A DNA stretch of 64,000 nucleotides from Lathyrus oleraceus (GCF_024323335.1 NC_066581.1:295688536-295752535); one strand, 5' to 3'; numbered from the stretch's first letter, positions 47,002 to 59,267 are shown. The notes: generated by a model not told the origin, from the letters alone. A program made the numbers and translations.

Positions 47002-49972
47002 GAATTATGTATTGGATGGAAAGTTAATTGAATGTAAAAAATTGTTACGTAAAGTTAATTAAATGCTATGCTATTCTTTCTTTGAATGTTGGATTATGGA
47101 AAAGTGGATTGTGTATGAAATTGTCTATTGAATGTTATTTTTGGATTAATGTTGAATGTAAAGCTAATCATGAATGAAATTTTGAATGTGGATGGATTTT
47201 TATGGAAAGATTTGAATGTGTGTTTGGATGAATGGAATTTGTAAAAAATAAGCACAAGTTCAGTTTTAAGAAGTTAATAACACAATCAAATGATTTGGTT
47301 CGTTAAAAATAAAATGAATTAAAATGGCATAGAGAATGGTCAATGATACCAAGATCAAGACAATATGGACTTAGAAATGGATGGTTGACTTTGGTCAACT
47401 AGTTGACTAAAAAGTCAACACTTGACCAAAGTTAACTGTAGGCTAGAAACTAGGGCTTTCTTGTGTAAAATGGACTTGATAAAAATGTACATGGTGGCTT
47501 GTAATGTAAGAAAGGAGCTTGAATGAATATGACTTGATTTTAAATAAAACATGTCTTTCATGACTTGTTCAAACACTTCCTAAGCCAAATGAATGCAAAC
47601 AAGAATCTTAATCATGGACCTTGACTTGTATATTGGATAAAACAAATGAACCCTTGAAATGAAAGGAAACCTTAGTTTAAGAACCTTGCAATTTGGACAT
47701 AAAATTTTGAATGAAAGACAATGCAATGACTTGGATCTGACCCAAAAACAAATGGAATAATGTAATGACCAAATCCCCATAAAGAGGTTGGCCACTCAAG
47801 AATCAACCTCAGTTACCCAGCCACACTTGCAATCCTTGATCAAACCCTAACACCAAGATACAAACCACAATGATCCAATAGGTGCCAACAACCAAAAATT
47901 AGGGTTTCAATGCATCACAAGGTAACAAGTTAATCAACATGGCATATAAGTACAATCAATTATCCCTGATTAGGGTTTCGTGATGCACACTACCTGATCA
48001 AAGTTCTCACACCAAGCATGAAGCTCTACAAACAGATCCCAATACATGGGCCCCAAAATTAGGGCTTAGATGCATAGATGAAAACTCATGAGGTCAATGA
48101 ATAGTAAAGTCAAGAATTAGGGTTTGAATTATCAAATGAATATCATGATGTGATCTCCTTAAAACAAGGTCCCAAAGACCAAGAAATTAGGGTTTTCGCT
48201 CATATGATGATCCAAACTCCAATACTCAAACAAACCCCTAATTTTTATTAAGCACAAGCTTTGAATTTATGATGCTTATTAGGAAGTGTTAACATGAGTG
48301 AGCGATGCATATGAATGAGGCATGAATGAGTACTGATGAGTCTCGATTCATAGGTTAGATGAAAAATAAAAAAGGGAGGGAAAATTTTAGGGTATGACAG
48401 CTGCCCCTATTTAATCATCTTAAACCCGAACGTGCGAATTGTGAAAGCTTTTTGAATATTCGAGGTAGAAGAGGATTAAATACCAAAGTATTCGAGAATT
48501 TTCCCGTTGAACGGTTATAAGGTAAGTGTATATGGAATATGAAATGGCAGGTTGACTTTTATAGGTTCACCTACTAAGGGGTTTGATTGAAATATTTTAT
48601 GGGGAAGTATGTCAATCGCAAAGGAGAAACATGATATGCATGCTACATGTATGATTTATATTTTTTTATGGTGCATGAAGCCATGTATGCTTGTGTAGAA
48701 AAGGTTAGAGGTAGGCTCCAGGTCAGGTATGGGAACAAGGAGCCCATAAATTTAAATATGAAAGTTCCAGAATGCCCTTGCATATAAGAGGTTTCAACTG
48801 AATCTTCCCTGACAGGGAAGTCAAAAATAAATCATCAATCCAAATATTGGAAACAAAGTCAACCTCAAAGGTTCTAAAAAAGATTATCAACCATGAAGGT
48901 TAGAAAAAAGATTAAGGCTCGTCAACCATGAAGGTGGAAACAAGGAATTATCAATCACAAAGATTGAAAAAAAGAGTCATTAACCATGAAGGTTGGAAAC
49001 AAAAGTTTATCAACTGTGACGATTGAAAAAGAATTATCAACCGTGAAGGTCGAAAACAAAGTATTATCAACCATGAAGTTCGAAAAAGATTCATCAATCA
49101 TGACGATTGGAAAAAAAGAGGATCATCAACAATGAAGGTTGCGATAAGATTCATCAATCACGAAGATTGGAAAAAGAGGATCATCAACCATGAATGTTGG
49201 AAACAAAAAGATTATCAACCGTGACGGTCAAAAAAGGATACCAAGCAAACTTGGCTTTAAAAGATTGCACAAATGAATATCATAATGTGATCTCTTTGAA
49301 CCAAGGTCCCAAAGACCAAGAAATTAGGGTTTACCCTCATATGATGAGCCAAACTCTAATACTCAAACAAAACCCTTGTTTTTATTAACCACCAGCTTTT
49401 AATCTATGATGCTTATTTGGAAGTGTTAACATGAGTGAATGATGCATATGAATGAGGCATGAATGATTACTGATGAATCTCGATTCACTGGTTAGATGAA
49501 AAATTAAAAGGGGAGGGCAAATTTTGGGGTATGACACCAGCAAAGTTGCCAACTAAAGCTACACGAAATATACCTTTCCCTTGCATAACCAACTTCCTTA
49601 CACTTTTTTCTCTTCCCCCAGGTTTTATCGATGTTTTCCCTTTCCTTCGAGAATAAATAAAGTTCGATGATGACTCTATTGTATCTTCGAGCGTGCGATG
49701 CCTTCAGGTATATTTCGCGTAGTTTCAGAGGTAACGAAGGGTGACATGAAAAGAAATAACTTTTCACCTCGATGTTTCTAAAATCGGGGTTAGAAATTAA
49801 AAGGTCATGGGTTCAATCCCATCAACTACATATTTTTTATTTTCTAAATTTTGTTGTGCGCACCATATACCTCTCAGCTTTTTTTAAAGACAGGTTACGA
49901 ACTGCTGATGCGTGTCCAAAGTGAGGGAAGATGTCGAAGTATGTAAGGTGATTGGTTTAGTTTATGGAAGAC
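47002..49972. repeat. Copy 2 of the ~3-kb duplicated block
   Basis: Repeats copy 1 from LTR interior to 'attggtttagtttatggaag' and stops at the Athila LTR start. Its contents, in order, are: LTR end to 48399, polypurine tract 48400-48416, UTR repeats 48850-49235, second LTR end to 49536, primer-like 49537-49551 ('ccagcaaagttgcca') and the inverted LTR tail 49554-49745. The joins at both ends carry no target-site signature. Confidence 0.9.
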
Positions 49973-50266
49973 TGATAACACTGAAATTTACCGTATTTTC
50001 GACTCCGATTTCACATGCATTCTAGTTGTTTTATTATCATTTTGTTGTGTTATTGCTATGTTTTCCTTTGTTTTCAGGTTTTTACTTTAATCGGAGCCCC
50101 GATCGAGAAATGGAGCGAAAAAGAGCCAAAAACCCTAAAATTCAGCATTTTGTTCGTGTGGCCTACCCCATGGCTGGCGCCATTGACCCTGCCATGACGT
50201 GTCCAAGCTCAAATTCCCTCAACTTCCACGTTCCCCATTACTTCCACTAAGGCGCCTCATTTTGTG

Positions 50267-50343
50267 CTTGTGGCGGGCGCCATGGCCTTGTGGCGGGGGC
50301 CATGGCCTTGTGGCGGGCGCCATGGCCTTGTGGCGGACGCCTT
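50267..50343 (+). repeat. About four copies of a 20-bp GC-rich repeat in the 5' LTR
   Basis: Units of 'cttgtggcgggcgccatggc' recur with single changes (gggg, gacg). The 3' LTR has only one such unit ('gtggcgggcgcc' then 'acaagagg'), so copy number changed after insertion. Confidence 0.92.
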
Positions 50344-50414
50344 AAGAGGAAAATAGTTTCCCTCCCATTTTCAAGTTGAAGGGCATCCAAGTCATTTCCA
50401 TCTTTTTACTTGCT

Positions 50415-50422
50415 TATAAATA
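50415..50422 (+). promoter_or_regulatory. Candidate TATA box of the Athila 5' LTR
   Basis: TATAAATA followed about 30 bases later by a plausible start region. The same motif stands at 62256-62263 in the 3' LTR. It lies about 440 bases into the LTR. Confidence 0.7.
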
Positions 50423-50689
50423 GAAACTCGAATTCACTTTTACAATCATCCAAACTTAGAGCAGAGGCAAACTCAGAGCAACTTTGTTTCACTTAGGCAT
50501 ATATTCAGTTTTATAAAGTGGTAATCGCTTCGCATTGGAGTGTTACCACAATTGTGTAATCAAGTCTGTGATAGAGTCTGTAATCGAGTTTGGAGCACTT
50601 TGGAAGGAAGTTAATCCTGCCGCCATTTTCATTTCCGCTTTGTAATTTATTCAACCCTCCGATTGGAGCAGGTTTTTATTACTTGTCTT

Positions 50690-50985
50690 TATCTTATTTA
50701 TTTTCCCGCACTCGCTTTACTTTATTTATTTCCTCGCACTCGCTTTACTTTATTTATTTTCCTGCACTCGCTTTACTTTATTTATTTCTCGCACTCGCTT
50801 TAAATTATTTATTTCTCGCACTCGCTTTACTTTATTTATTTCTCGCACTCGCTTTAAATTATTTATTTCTCGCACTCGCTTTACTTTATTTATTTCTCGC
50901 ACTCGCTTTAAATTATTTACTTTCCGCACTCGCACTACTTTTATTTACTTTCCGCACTCGCACTATTTTTATTTATTTTAATGCA
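50690..50985 (+). repeat. 27-bp minisatellite in the 5' LTR
   Basis: Units of 'ctcgcactcgctttacttta' plus 'tttattt' alternate with a second form in which 'tttactttattt' is 'tttaaattattt'. There are about ten units. Since 27 is a multiple of three, both strands keep an open frame of 9-residue repeats; I do not call these genes. Confidence 0.93.
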
Positions 50986-51768
50986 CTTTTACTTTACCAT
51001 GTCTAGCTAAATTTATAAGGTTAGAATGTAAGGATCGTAATTGAACCAGTAATCCGTACAATTGTTTGTAGAAACACTTAAGGGCTATTTTAACTTTCAA
51101 CTTAAGTTTTCCCGCACTTCAATTACGTTGGGTAAGATTGAAAGCCGTCCAACGTCTATTTAAACTTAATTGTTTTTAACTATTTCAAAAACAGCGAAAG
51201 CGCTTTGTTTAGTTCATTAGGAGATTTTAACATTAAGAAGAAAAGAGATTTTAAAACTATTTTCGGACGCGTTTATAAGTTTAGAGTCTGGTTCGTGAGA
51301 ACCTCTTTTGGTTAAGAAATCCAGGTTATAATACTTTTCAACTTAGTCAAGATACTATATTTCTTAAAAATAGGTTTACTACTCTAACACAATGCACGCC
51401 TTTTTATAAGTGACAATAAGAGGGTTTGATTAGGGAGTACAACTCGGTTCTGAAAACGCGAAAGCGACAGTTCCTGTTAAATTAGTTCTTTTTAAAGTAG
51501 GAAACACTGCCCATAAGTAGCTCTACTAGCAAGTACTTGGATTATCAATCGATTACGTGAATTACATTCGATCCTGTCTTTATTAATTAAATTTACTTCA
51601 ATACTTTACTTTTCATTGCACACTCCAAAAATCCTTATTTCGATTGCCTTTGATAAACACCATAACAATAGATAACGATAGATTGACACTTGGTCTCTAT
51701 GGATTCGACAATCTTTTATATTACTCTGACGCGTTCGTATACTTGCGAAAAACACCGCATCAAGTTTT

Positions 51769-51786
51769 TGGCGCCGTTGTCGGGGA
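51769..51786 (+). promoter_or_regulatory. Primer-binding site, tRNA-Asp type (Athila)
   Basis: TGGCGCCGTTGTCGGGGA matches the tRNA-Asp primer site typical of Athila and some related gypsy clades, with one change (T for C) from the usual GCCGGGGA. Confidence 0.9.
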
Positions 51787-51958
51787 CCAATTTCGTCAAA
51801 GTTCATTTTCCTGTTGTTATATCGTTTAGACTTAGGCTATTTCCCGCCGGTCAATGCGAAGAACTCGCAGCACCCGAAGTTTAAGCTTAGTATACCCTCT
51901 GGCGTAACCTGAACGTTACGCTCGCGCACGTTTATTCTTTCATAGAATTAAGAGAGCT

Positions 51959-54900
51959 ATGGCCGAAGATCAAAACCAAAGACCTCTTAAGGACTTCGCC
52001 CAACCATCCCAGCTAATAATTTTGAACTTAAACCATCTCTGTTGCAACTAGTGCAACAAAGACAATTTGCGGGTCTCGCTACTGAGAACCCAAACCAACA
52101 TTTAAAAATATTTCTTCAATTAGCAGACACTTTTAAAACCAATGGAGCTTCTCCTGAGGCAATACGTTTAAGATTATTTCCTTTTTCCCTCAGAGATAAA
52201 GCCCTATCATGGTTAGATTCCCTTTCACCCAATTCCATTACGACTTGGGATAACCTTAGAAGAGTTTTTCTGGCTACATATTTTCCCCCGAGTAAGACCG
52301 TCGTTCTTCGAAACCATATAACTAGATTTACCCAAAACCAAGGAGAATCGTTGTTCGAAGCTTGGGAGAGATATAAAGAGTTGTTACGAGCATGCCCACA
52401 TCATGGTTTAGAAAATTGGTTAATCATTCAAACCTTCTATAATGGACTTCATTACAACACAAAGATGACCATCGACGCTGCCTCAGGTGGTGCTCTGAGG
52501 AACAAACCTTATCCTGAAGCTAGTGCCCTCATCGAAGATATGGCTCAAAACCATCAATCATGGGGAGTCGAACGAGCGACAGTTGAGAAGAAGGAAGCCC
52601 AAGGAGGAGTGCATGAACTAAGCTCTATAGACATGATGCAAGCTAAAATGGACGCATTAGCCCTTAAAGTCGAGCATATGTGCATAAACCCGAATACTGT
52701 AGCCGCAGTTTCGTCGGATTGTGAGATATGTGTAACCAAAGGACACCAATCTGCAGAATGCAGTCTATTAAACGAAACCCACTATGAGCAAGTAAACTAC
52801 ACCCAAGGGAACCCATATTCGAATACCTATAACCCTGGATGGAGGAATCACCCGAACTTCTCCTATAAAAACAATAACCCTATTCAAAATAATGCACCTC
52901 CGAGACCTAGTTATCAAGCCCCAAGATCAAATCAACCTATGCAACCTGTGCCACCAAAGCCGAGCCTTGAGAAAATTATGGAAAATTTTATCACCACTCA
53001 AACCCAACAAAACAAGGAGTTCATGAACCAAAACATTCATGTTAACGAATTGATTACTCAGTTAGGAACCAAGGTTGACCAAATAGTTACTCATACCAAG
53101 ATGCTTGAAACCCATATCTCTCAGGTAGCTTTAAACCAAGCCCCTCAGACTACACCTGGAGGACAGTTCCCTAGACAACCTCAACAAAATCCGAGAGGAC
53201 AAGCCAATGCCATTACCCTACGAAGTGGGAACGCTTATGATGAGCCACCAAACCCTAGATTGAGTGAACCCAAAACTTCTAAGGAATGTACCAAACCCAC
53301 GAACGAAGTAAAGGAACCAGAGGAATCTGAAAACCAGGAAGGTCGAGAAAAAGGAGAAGAACCTAAAGATAACACTTATGTACCACCCCCGCCATATAAA
53401 CCACCTATACTATATCCGCAAAGACTCAAACAAACCCAGATCAATAAACAATATCAAAAATTTATTAAAGTTATAGAAAAACTTCATGTAGAAATCCCTT
53501 TCACAGAAGCCATCACCCAAATACCTTCTTATGCAAAGTTTCTCAAAGACATCCTTACCAACAAACGTAGACTTGACGATCCGAAGCCTTTGGAATGTAA
53601 TGCTATTTCCGAGGACAAATTAGCAAAGAAAGATAAAGATCCTGGAAATTTATCCATTCCTTGCCTTCTGGGTAATCATGTCATCGAAAAAGCTTTTCTA
53701 GACTTAGGAGCTAGTGTGAGCCTAATGCCTTTAGCAGTTTGTGAGAGGTTAAACTTAGGAGAATTACAACCCACTAAGATGTCACTTCAGTTAGCCGATA
53801 GATCTGTTAAATATCCGATAGGCATTTTAGAAGATATTCCTGTTAGGATAGGTCAGTTATTTATCCCTACTGATTTTGTTGTCATGGACATCAAAGAGGA
53901 CAATGATATACTAATCCTTCTAGGTAGACCATTCTTATCGACTGCATGAGCCATAATAGATGTCAAGAAAGGAAAGTTGACATTTGAGGTAGGTGACGAG
54001 AAAATAGAATTTATACTTTCGAAATTTCTTATGGCACCTGTGATGGGAGACTCGTGTTATGCCTTAGATATCATTGATGAATGTGTTAGAGATTTAGAAC
54101 AAAAAGAAATTATAAAAACAATTAAGTTACCATCAACTCTCATAAGGGAAGATGATGACTTTAAGAAACCCTACATCGATGATAACCTTTACGAATGTTT
54201 ATCCCTTACCCCAGATCCTATGCCATGCCCTAAGAAACCAACCTTAGAACTTAAGGAACTGCCTAAGAACCTGAGATACGAGTTCCTCGATGAAAAGATG
54301 AACCGTCCAGTTATAGTTAGTGCTACCTTGAGCCAAGAGGAAACGAACCAACTTTTAGACATTTTACGAAGATATCCCTCAGCCTTAGGATATAATATCT
54401 CTGACCTGAAAGGTATAAGTCCATCTGTATGCATGCATCGGATTTCGCTCGAAGAAGATTCAAAACCCTCCAGGGAACATCAGAGAAGAATAAACCCTAT
54501 AATGAGTGATGTTGTTAAGAAGGAAGTTCTTAAGTTACTTGAGGCAGGTATAATCTACCAGATCTCGGATAGTAAGTGGGTGAGCCCTGTGCATGTAGTA
54601 CCTAAAAAGGGAGGCATCACAGTCGTGCAAAACGATAAAGGAGAACATGTAGCAAAACGTTTAGAAGGAGGATGGAGGATGTGTATAGATTATAGAAAAT
54701 TAAATAAAGCAACTAGGAAGGATCATTTCCCTTTACCATTTATAGACCAGATGTTGGAGCGTCTAGCCAGACATTCTTACTTCTGCTATCTAGATGGATA
54801 CTCTGGATTCTTCCAAATACCTATCCACCCCGAAGATCAAGAAAAAACTACCTTTACATACCCTTATGGAACTTTTGCCTACAGACGAATGTCGTTCGGC

Positions 54901-57165
54901 CTCTGTAATGCCCCAGCTACTTTCCAACACTGCATGATGTCAATCTTCGTAGATTACCTAGATGGTATCATGGAAGTGTTTATGGATGATTTCTCGGTTT
55001 GCAGATTTGATTTCCACAATTGTCTTGCTAACCTTGAGAAAATCGTAGAGAGATGCGTGGAGGTGAACCTCGTGCTAAATTGGGAAAAATGTCATTTCAT
55101 GGTAACCGAAGGAATAGTCTTAGGACATATAGTTTCTGAAAAAGGCATAGAGGTAGATAAAGCTAAAATAAAAGTTATAGAAAACCTAAAACCCCCAAAA
55201 ACCATCAGAGAAGTCCGAAGCTTTCTTGGACACGCTGGATTCTACCGACGTTTTATTAAGGACTTCTCCAAAATAATTAAACCTTTAACCGGACTTTTAA
55301 TGAAAGATGTTGAATTCATTTTCGATGAAAAATGTAATGACGCATTTAATCTTTTAAAGCAAGCGTTAGTATCGACACCCATGATGAAACCATCTGATTG
55401 GTCGAAACCTTTCGAGATAATGTGCGATGCTAGTGATTATGCCGTTTGAGCCGTTCTAGGACAAAGGAAAGATAAAAAATTACATGCCATTTATTATGCC
55501 AGTAGAACCCTAGATGCTACCCAACTTAACTATGCAACAACTGAAAAAGAATTACTCGCTGTAGTTTTCGCTATAGACAAATTTAGATCTTATCTAGTAG
55601 GAGAAAAAATTATAGTTTACACCGATCATGCTGCCATTCGTTACCTATTAAGTAAAAAAGATGCCAAGCCCAGGTTACTCCGATGGATTCTATTACTACA
55701 AGAGTTTGATTTAGACATAAGAGATAAAAAAGGCACTGAAAATGTAGTGGTCGGTCACCTTTCTAGGCTAGAACATCTAAAACCTGAACTAGTACCCATA
55801 AATGATGACTTCGCCTATGATAGACTGATCGCTAGAGTGGAAACCATTGAAGATAATAACCTAGATCCTTATGAGCACCCCCAAAATTCCTTAGCAATAA
55901 GTAACGTACCCTGGTATGCAGATTTCGTTAATTACCTAGCTGTTGATATAGTACCCCCTGATCTTGATTACCACCGCAAGAAGAAATTCTTCCACGATGT
56001 GAGAAACTTCTATTGGGACGAACCGCTCCTTTTCAAAAGGGGTAAATATGGCATTTTTCGCCGTTGCGTTCCAGAAGAAGAGGTAAATAATATTATCAAG
56101 CATTGTCATTCTGCACCCTATGGTGGACATGCGAGCACCTCTAAGACATACGCCAAGATTCTTCAAGCTGGCCTATTCTGGCCCACCTGGCGCGATGTCT
56201 ATGCTTGCATTGTTAAATGTGATAGATGCCAACGCACTGGAAACATTTCAAGGCGTGATGAAATGCCTCTAAGAAACATTCAAGAAGTAGAACTCTTTGA
56301 CGTATGGGGTATAGATTTCATGGGACCTTTTCCACCATCCTTAGGAAACAGGTATATCTTACTAGCTGTAGACTATGTGTCTAAGTGGATTGAAGCTATA
56401 GCTGCACCCACAAACGACACTAGGGTAGTAATCAAACTATTTAAAAACTATATATTCCCTAGATTTGGAACACCATGTTGAGTCATAAGCGATGGAGGAT
56501 CACACTTTATATCAAGAATATTTGACAAACTTTTAAGAAAATGTGGAGTTAGGCATAGAGTAGCAACACCATACCATCCACAGACTAGTGGCCAAGTAGA
56601 AGTATCTAATAGGGAGATAAAACAAATCCTAGAGAAAACTGTTTCTATTTCTAGGAGAGACTGGTCTCAGAAGCTTCAAGAAGCATTATGGGCCTATAGA
56701 ACCGCTTTCAAAACCCCTATAGGAACTACTCCTTATCAACTAGTTTATGGAAAATCTTGTCACTTATCGTTCGAATTAGAGCATAAGGCCTATTGGGCTA
56801 TTAAAACTTTGAATTTAGACTACCTAGCCGCTGGAGAAAAGCGTACCCTAGACATTCATAAATTAGAAGAACTTAGGCAATCTGCCTACGAGAATGCAAA
56901 AATATATAAAGAGAGGACAAAAGCCTATCATGACAAAAGAATAGTAAAGAAAAACTTCAATATAGGCGATCATGTTCTCCTTTTTAACTCTAGGTTACGA
57001 CTCTTCCCTGGAAAGCTACGTTCAAGATGGACTGGTCCTTTCGAAGTATCCAAGATTCTGAGATCCGGAGCCGTAGAAATCAAGAACGATACCTGTAGTC
57101 CATTCATTGTAAATGGACAAAGACTGAAGCTCTACGAAGGAGGAGACATTTCAGCATACTACTAA
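51959..57165 (+). pseudogene. Athila-clade gag-pol polyprotein, three in-frame UGA codons
   Basis: The likely start at 51959 (MAEDQNQRPLKDFAQPS) is out of frame with the body, which opens by 52042, so a small frame break lies near 52000. Gag shows RLRLFPFSLRDKALSWLDSL and a CCHC knuckle CEICVTKGHQSAEC (52722-52763). Protease reads FLDLGASVSLMPL, the DLGA form usual in Athila. RT has YLDGYSGFFQIPI and FMDDFSV; RNase H has FEIMCDASDYAV and [11 protein letters not shown]. Integrase has HHCC residues and the acidic triad in [16 protein letters not shown] and [14 protein letters not shown] at 53947-53949, 55447-55449 and 56479-56481 interrupts protease, RNase H and integrase; all parts after 52042 share one frame. 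Natural end is UAA at 57163-57165. Confidence 0.93.
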
Positions 57166-57247
57166 AGCCACACCCTGATTGATCCACCAATTCCTACTAC
57201 TACAGGTGTATAAATTCTAATCGTCAAGCTATTGACGTTAAACAAGC

Positions 57248-57264
57248 GTTGCGTGGGAGGCAAC
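57248..57264 (+). other. Hairpin GTTGC-GTGGGAG-GCAAC after integrase
   Basis: A perfect 5-bp stem with a 7-base loop lies 83 bases after the integrase stop, inside 'gcgtgggaggcaacccatgg'. I recall a similar GGGAGGCAACCCA motif at this place in other Athila-type elements, which I cannot check here. A role in RNA processing or expression of the downstream ORF is conjecture. Confidence 0.45.
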
Positions 57265-57346
57265 CCATGGTTTTTCTTTCATTTTACTTTTTCGCATTTA
57301 TTTTATTTTTATTTTATTTTATCATATTTTGCATTAAGACTAAGAT

Positions 57347-58624
57347 TTGAATGGTTTGTATTTTCAGGATCACTTTCTTAACTTTTACAGGATGCAGGAT
57401 TTCGATGACATGCACGTGGCCTATAGAGATAATGCTCAGAGGGAGCGCTACATTGCTTTGTATCAATTCCCTATGGCACCCACACGTTATCCTGATCAGC
57501 AGTGTATGGAGGCACTGGGTATCGAGCCGAGTATCTGATTCCTTTGCCACCAGCTTCACTGGGACGAGTTTGCTGATGACTTGAGTAACACATATAGGAA
57601 CCTGACTTTGGAGTTCCTGAGTTCATTCGACTATGACCCATATTCTGGACCAGATGGGTATGCTGCTTTCAGGCTTTTCGGAGTTGAGTACTCCTTCAGC
57701 CAGAAAGAGTTCGGAGACTTATTGGGTTTCCAGACCACTCCTGATGCTATCCCGGAGACACCTATGGGATATTTCCTGGGTAAGGAGGTTGAGAAGTTTT
57801 GGAGTGATATATCAGGTGGCGGAAGCCAGGATCCATCTATGCAGCTGTCTCATGTCATACATAACCCCGCCTTCAGATAATTTCAGATGATATTAGCACA
57901 TTCCTTCCCGGGAAGGCCGGATGCAGAGACACTACTGAGTGAAGAGGAGATCTTCCTGTTATTTTGTGCATCCCAGTCTCTCCCAGTCGCATGTGGGAAC
58001 TTCTTGTTATATAGTCTCAGCGGTATCTCCAGATCTACCGAAGGAGTCATCCATGTTGGCGGAATCATCACGCAGATTGCTGTTGCTTTAGGTCTGTCTC
58101 GCAAGCTGTTACATCTTCGGATCTACTGTGGGTACACTACCATGGACATCGACTTCTGTTTGACCAGAGGGTTGATGAGGAGAGCCTCTTTCCACCCATG
58201 TCAGTTCTGATTGCTAGTCAACAGTGAGGCTATTCACTATTTCACACTGCCAGATCCTATGATGACTAGTGTGCATGATCCAGCGAATTGGAGTTATGCT
58301 CTGGAGGGCCAGGGAGAGACCGTCGAGGAACCGAGATCACCACCCATTGGTGAATACACACCTACACCACCATCTCCCAAAATCACTATTTTCTCTAATA
58401 ATCTTTCATTGTAGACACCCGACATCCGCACTCAGATTGCTGAGTATAGTAGAGAGATCGCAGCGCTTAGACAGGAGGTGGCTGACCTCACTTTACAGAT
58501 GGGAGTGTCTGATCTCACCCATGCTACTGAAGCCGACTATCTATATCAGGAGATCGCAGAGCTCAAGCAAGAAGTAGCCATGCTCCGTGGTTCCTCTCAG
58601 GAAGATGACATCCCCACTATATGA
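57347..58624 (+). pseudogene. Athila ORF1-family accessory gene, copy A (four in-frame stops)
   Basis: A single frame of about 425 codons runs from 57347 (or from the ATG at 57392, MQDFDDMHVAYRD) to 58624, broken by UGA 57536, UAA 57878, UGA 58208 and UAG 58412. Core motifs are LTLEFLSSFDYDP, FRLFGVEYSFSQKEFGDLLG, HVIHNPAFR and GIITQIAVALGL. These match the plant retrotransposon family I know as ATHILA ORF-1 (Pfam PF03078, from memory). The C-terminal end (EYSREIAALRQEVADL, LKQEVAMLRG) is heptad-like and likely a coiled coil. Function unknown; it sits where Athila elements carry their env-like gene, but I see no clear signal peptide or membrane segment. It is about 25-30% similar by eye to copy B, so the two are old paralogues. 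Confidence 0.75.
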
Positions 58625-59267
58625 TCTCACCATTTAATCTTATTTTATCTCTTTTTTATATTTCTCGTATTTACATAACTCATCTTATATTATCGCATTT
58701 GGAATATTATATAAAATCTATACATTAGTATTTCTATTTTTATCTATATATGTTCTATGTTTATTTTATTTGCATTTTAATTTTTCAGTTATTTATTTAT
58801 TTATATTTAATTTTTGTTTTTGTTTCAGTTTCATTTTTATTTTTTGTTTTTACCTTTATAAAATTATGCAATTCAAAGATACTAGGAAGATCACAAGACA
58901 AATGCTATCCAGACCCCTCAAAGCCAAAAGACAAGAGAAGCCCAAGCCAAAGGACCAAAATCCGGCCCAACCAGATTTTGCCTTGTGGCGCCTGCCATAG
59001 ACCCTGTGGCGCCCGCCACAGCGTCTGTAAAAGGTCGGGGCAGAACCCCTTTCTTCACCATTTTTGCAACTTACAACCTTCCAAACCCATTTTTTCACCT
59101 TGGAAAAACATCATTGAACCCACAAAAAGCTCATACTTTTCTAACCACCACACCACACAAATCATTATTCCAATTTCCATTTTCGATTTCATCCGTCGGA
59201 TTTTGTAAAAATCCAACCTTTTCACAAACCACTTCATCTCCTTCATCACTTTTCAAGAGCTTTTCAA
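58625..59267 (+). other. Spacer between accessory copies A and B
   Basis: A/T-rich (58625-58860), then GC-rich with 'gtggcgcctgcca' and 'gtggcgcccgcca' near 58985-59020, close to the GC repeat of the 5' LTR. A pyrimidine run ending in TTTGTTTCAG at 58819-58828 could be a splice acceptor. Small frames at 58750-59278 are not convincing genes. Confidence 0.5.

Larger units (their letters stand above)
49973..51762 (+). repeat. Athila-clade 5' LTR (1790 bp)
   Basis: Starts TGATAACACTGAAATTTACC, the same start as the LTR at 61874, and ends 'ccgcatca' six bases before the primer site. It contains a run of 20-bp GC-rich repeats, a TATA box and a 27-bp minisatellite. Beyond 51009 it has no partner in the window because the 3' LTR is cut. 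Confidence 0.93.

Noticed and set aside
50590..51006. 138-codon frame with LALALNYLFLALA repeats, like a membrane protein
   Set aside because: Generated by the 27-bp LTR minisatellite; the antisense frame is equally open, which argues against coding.
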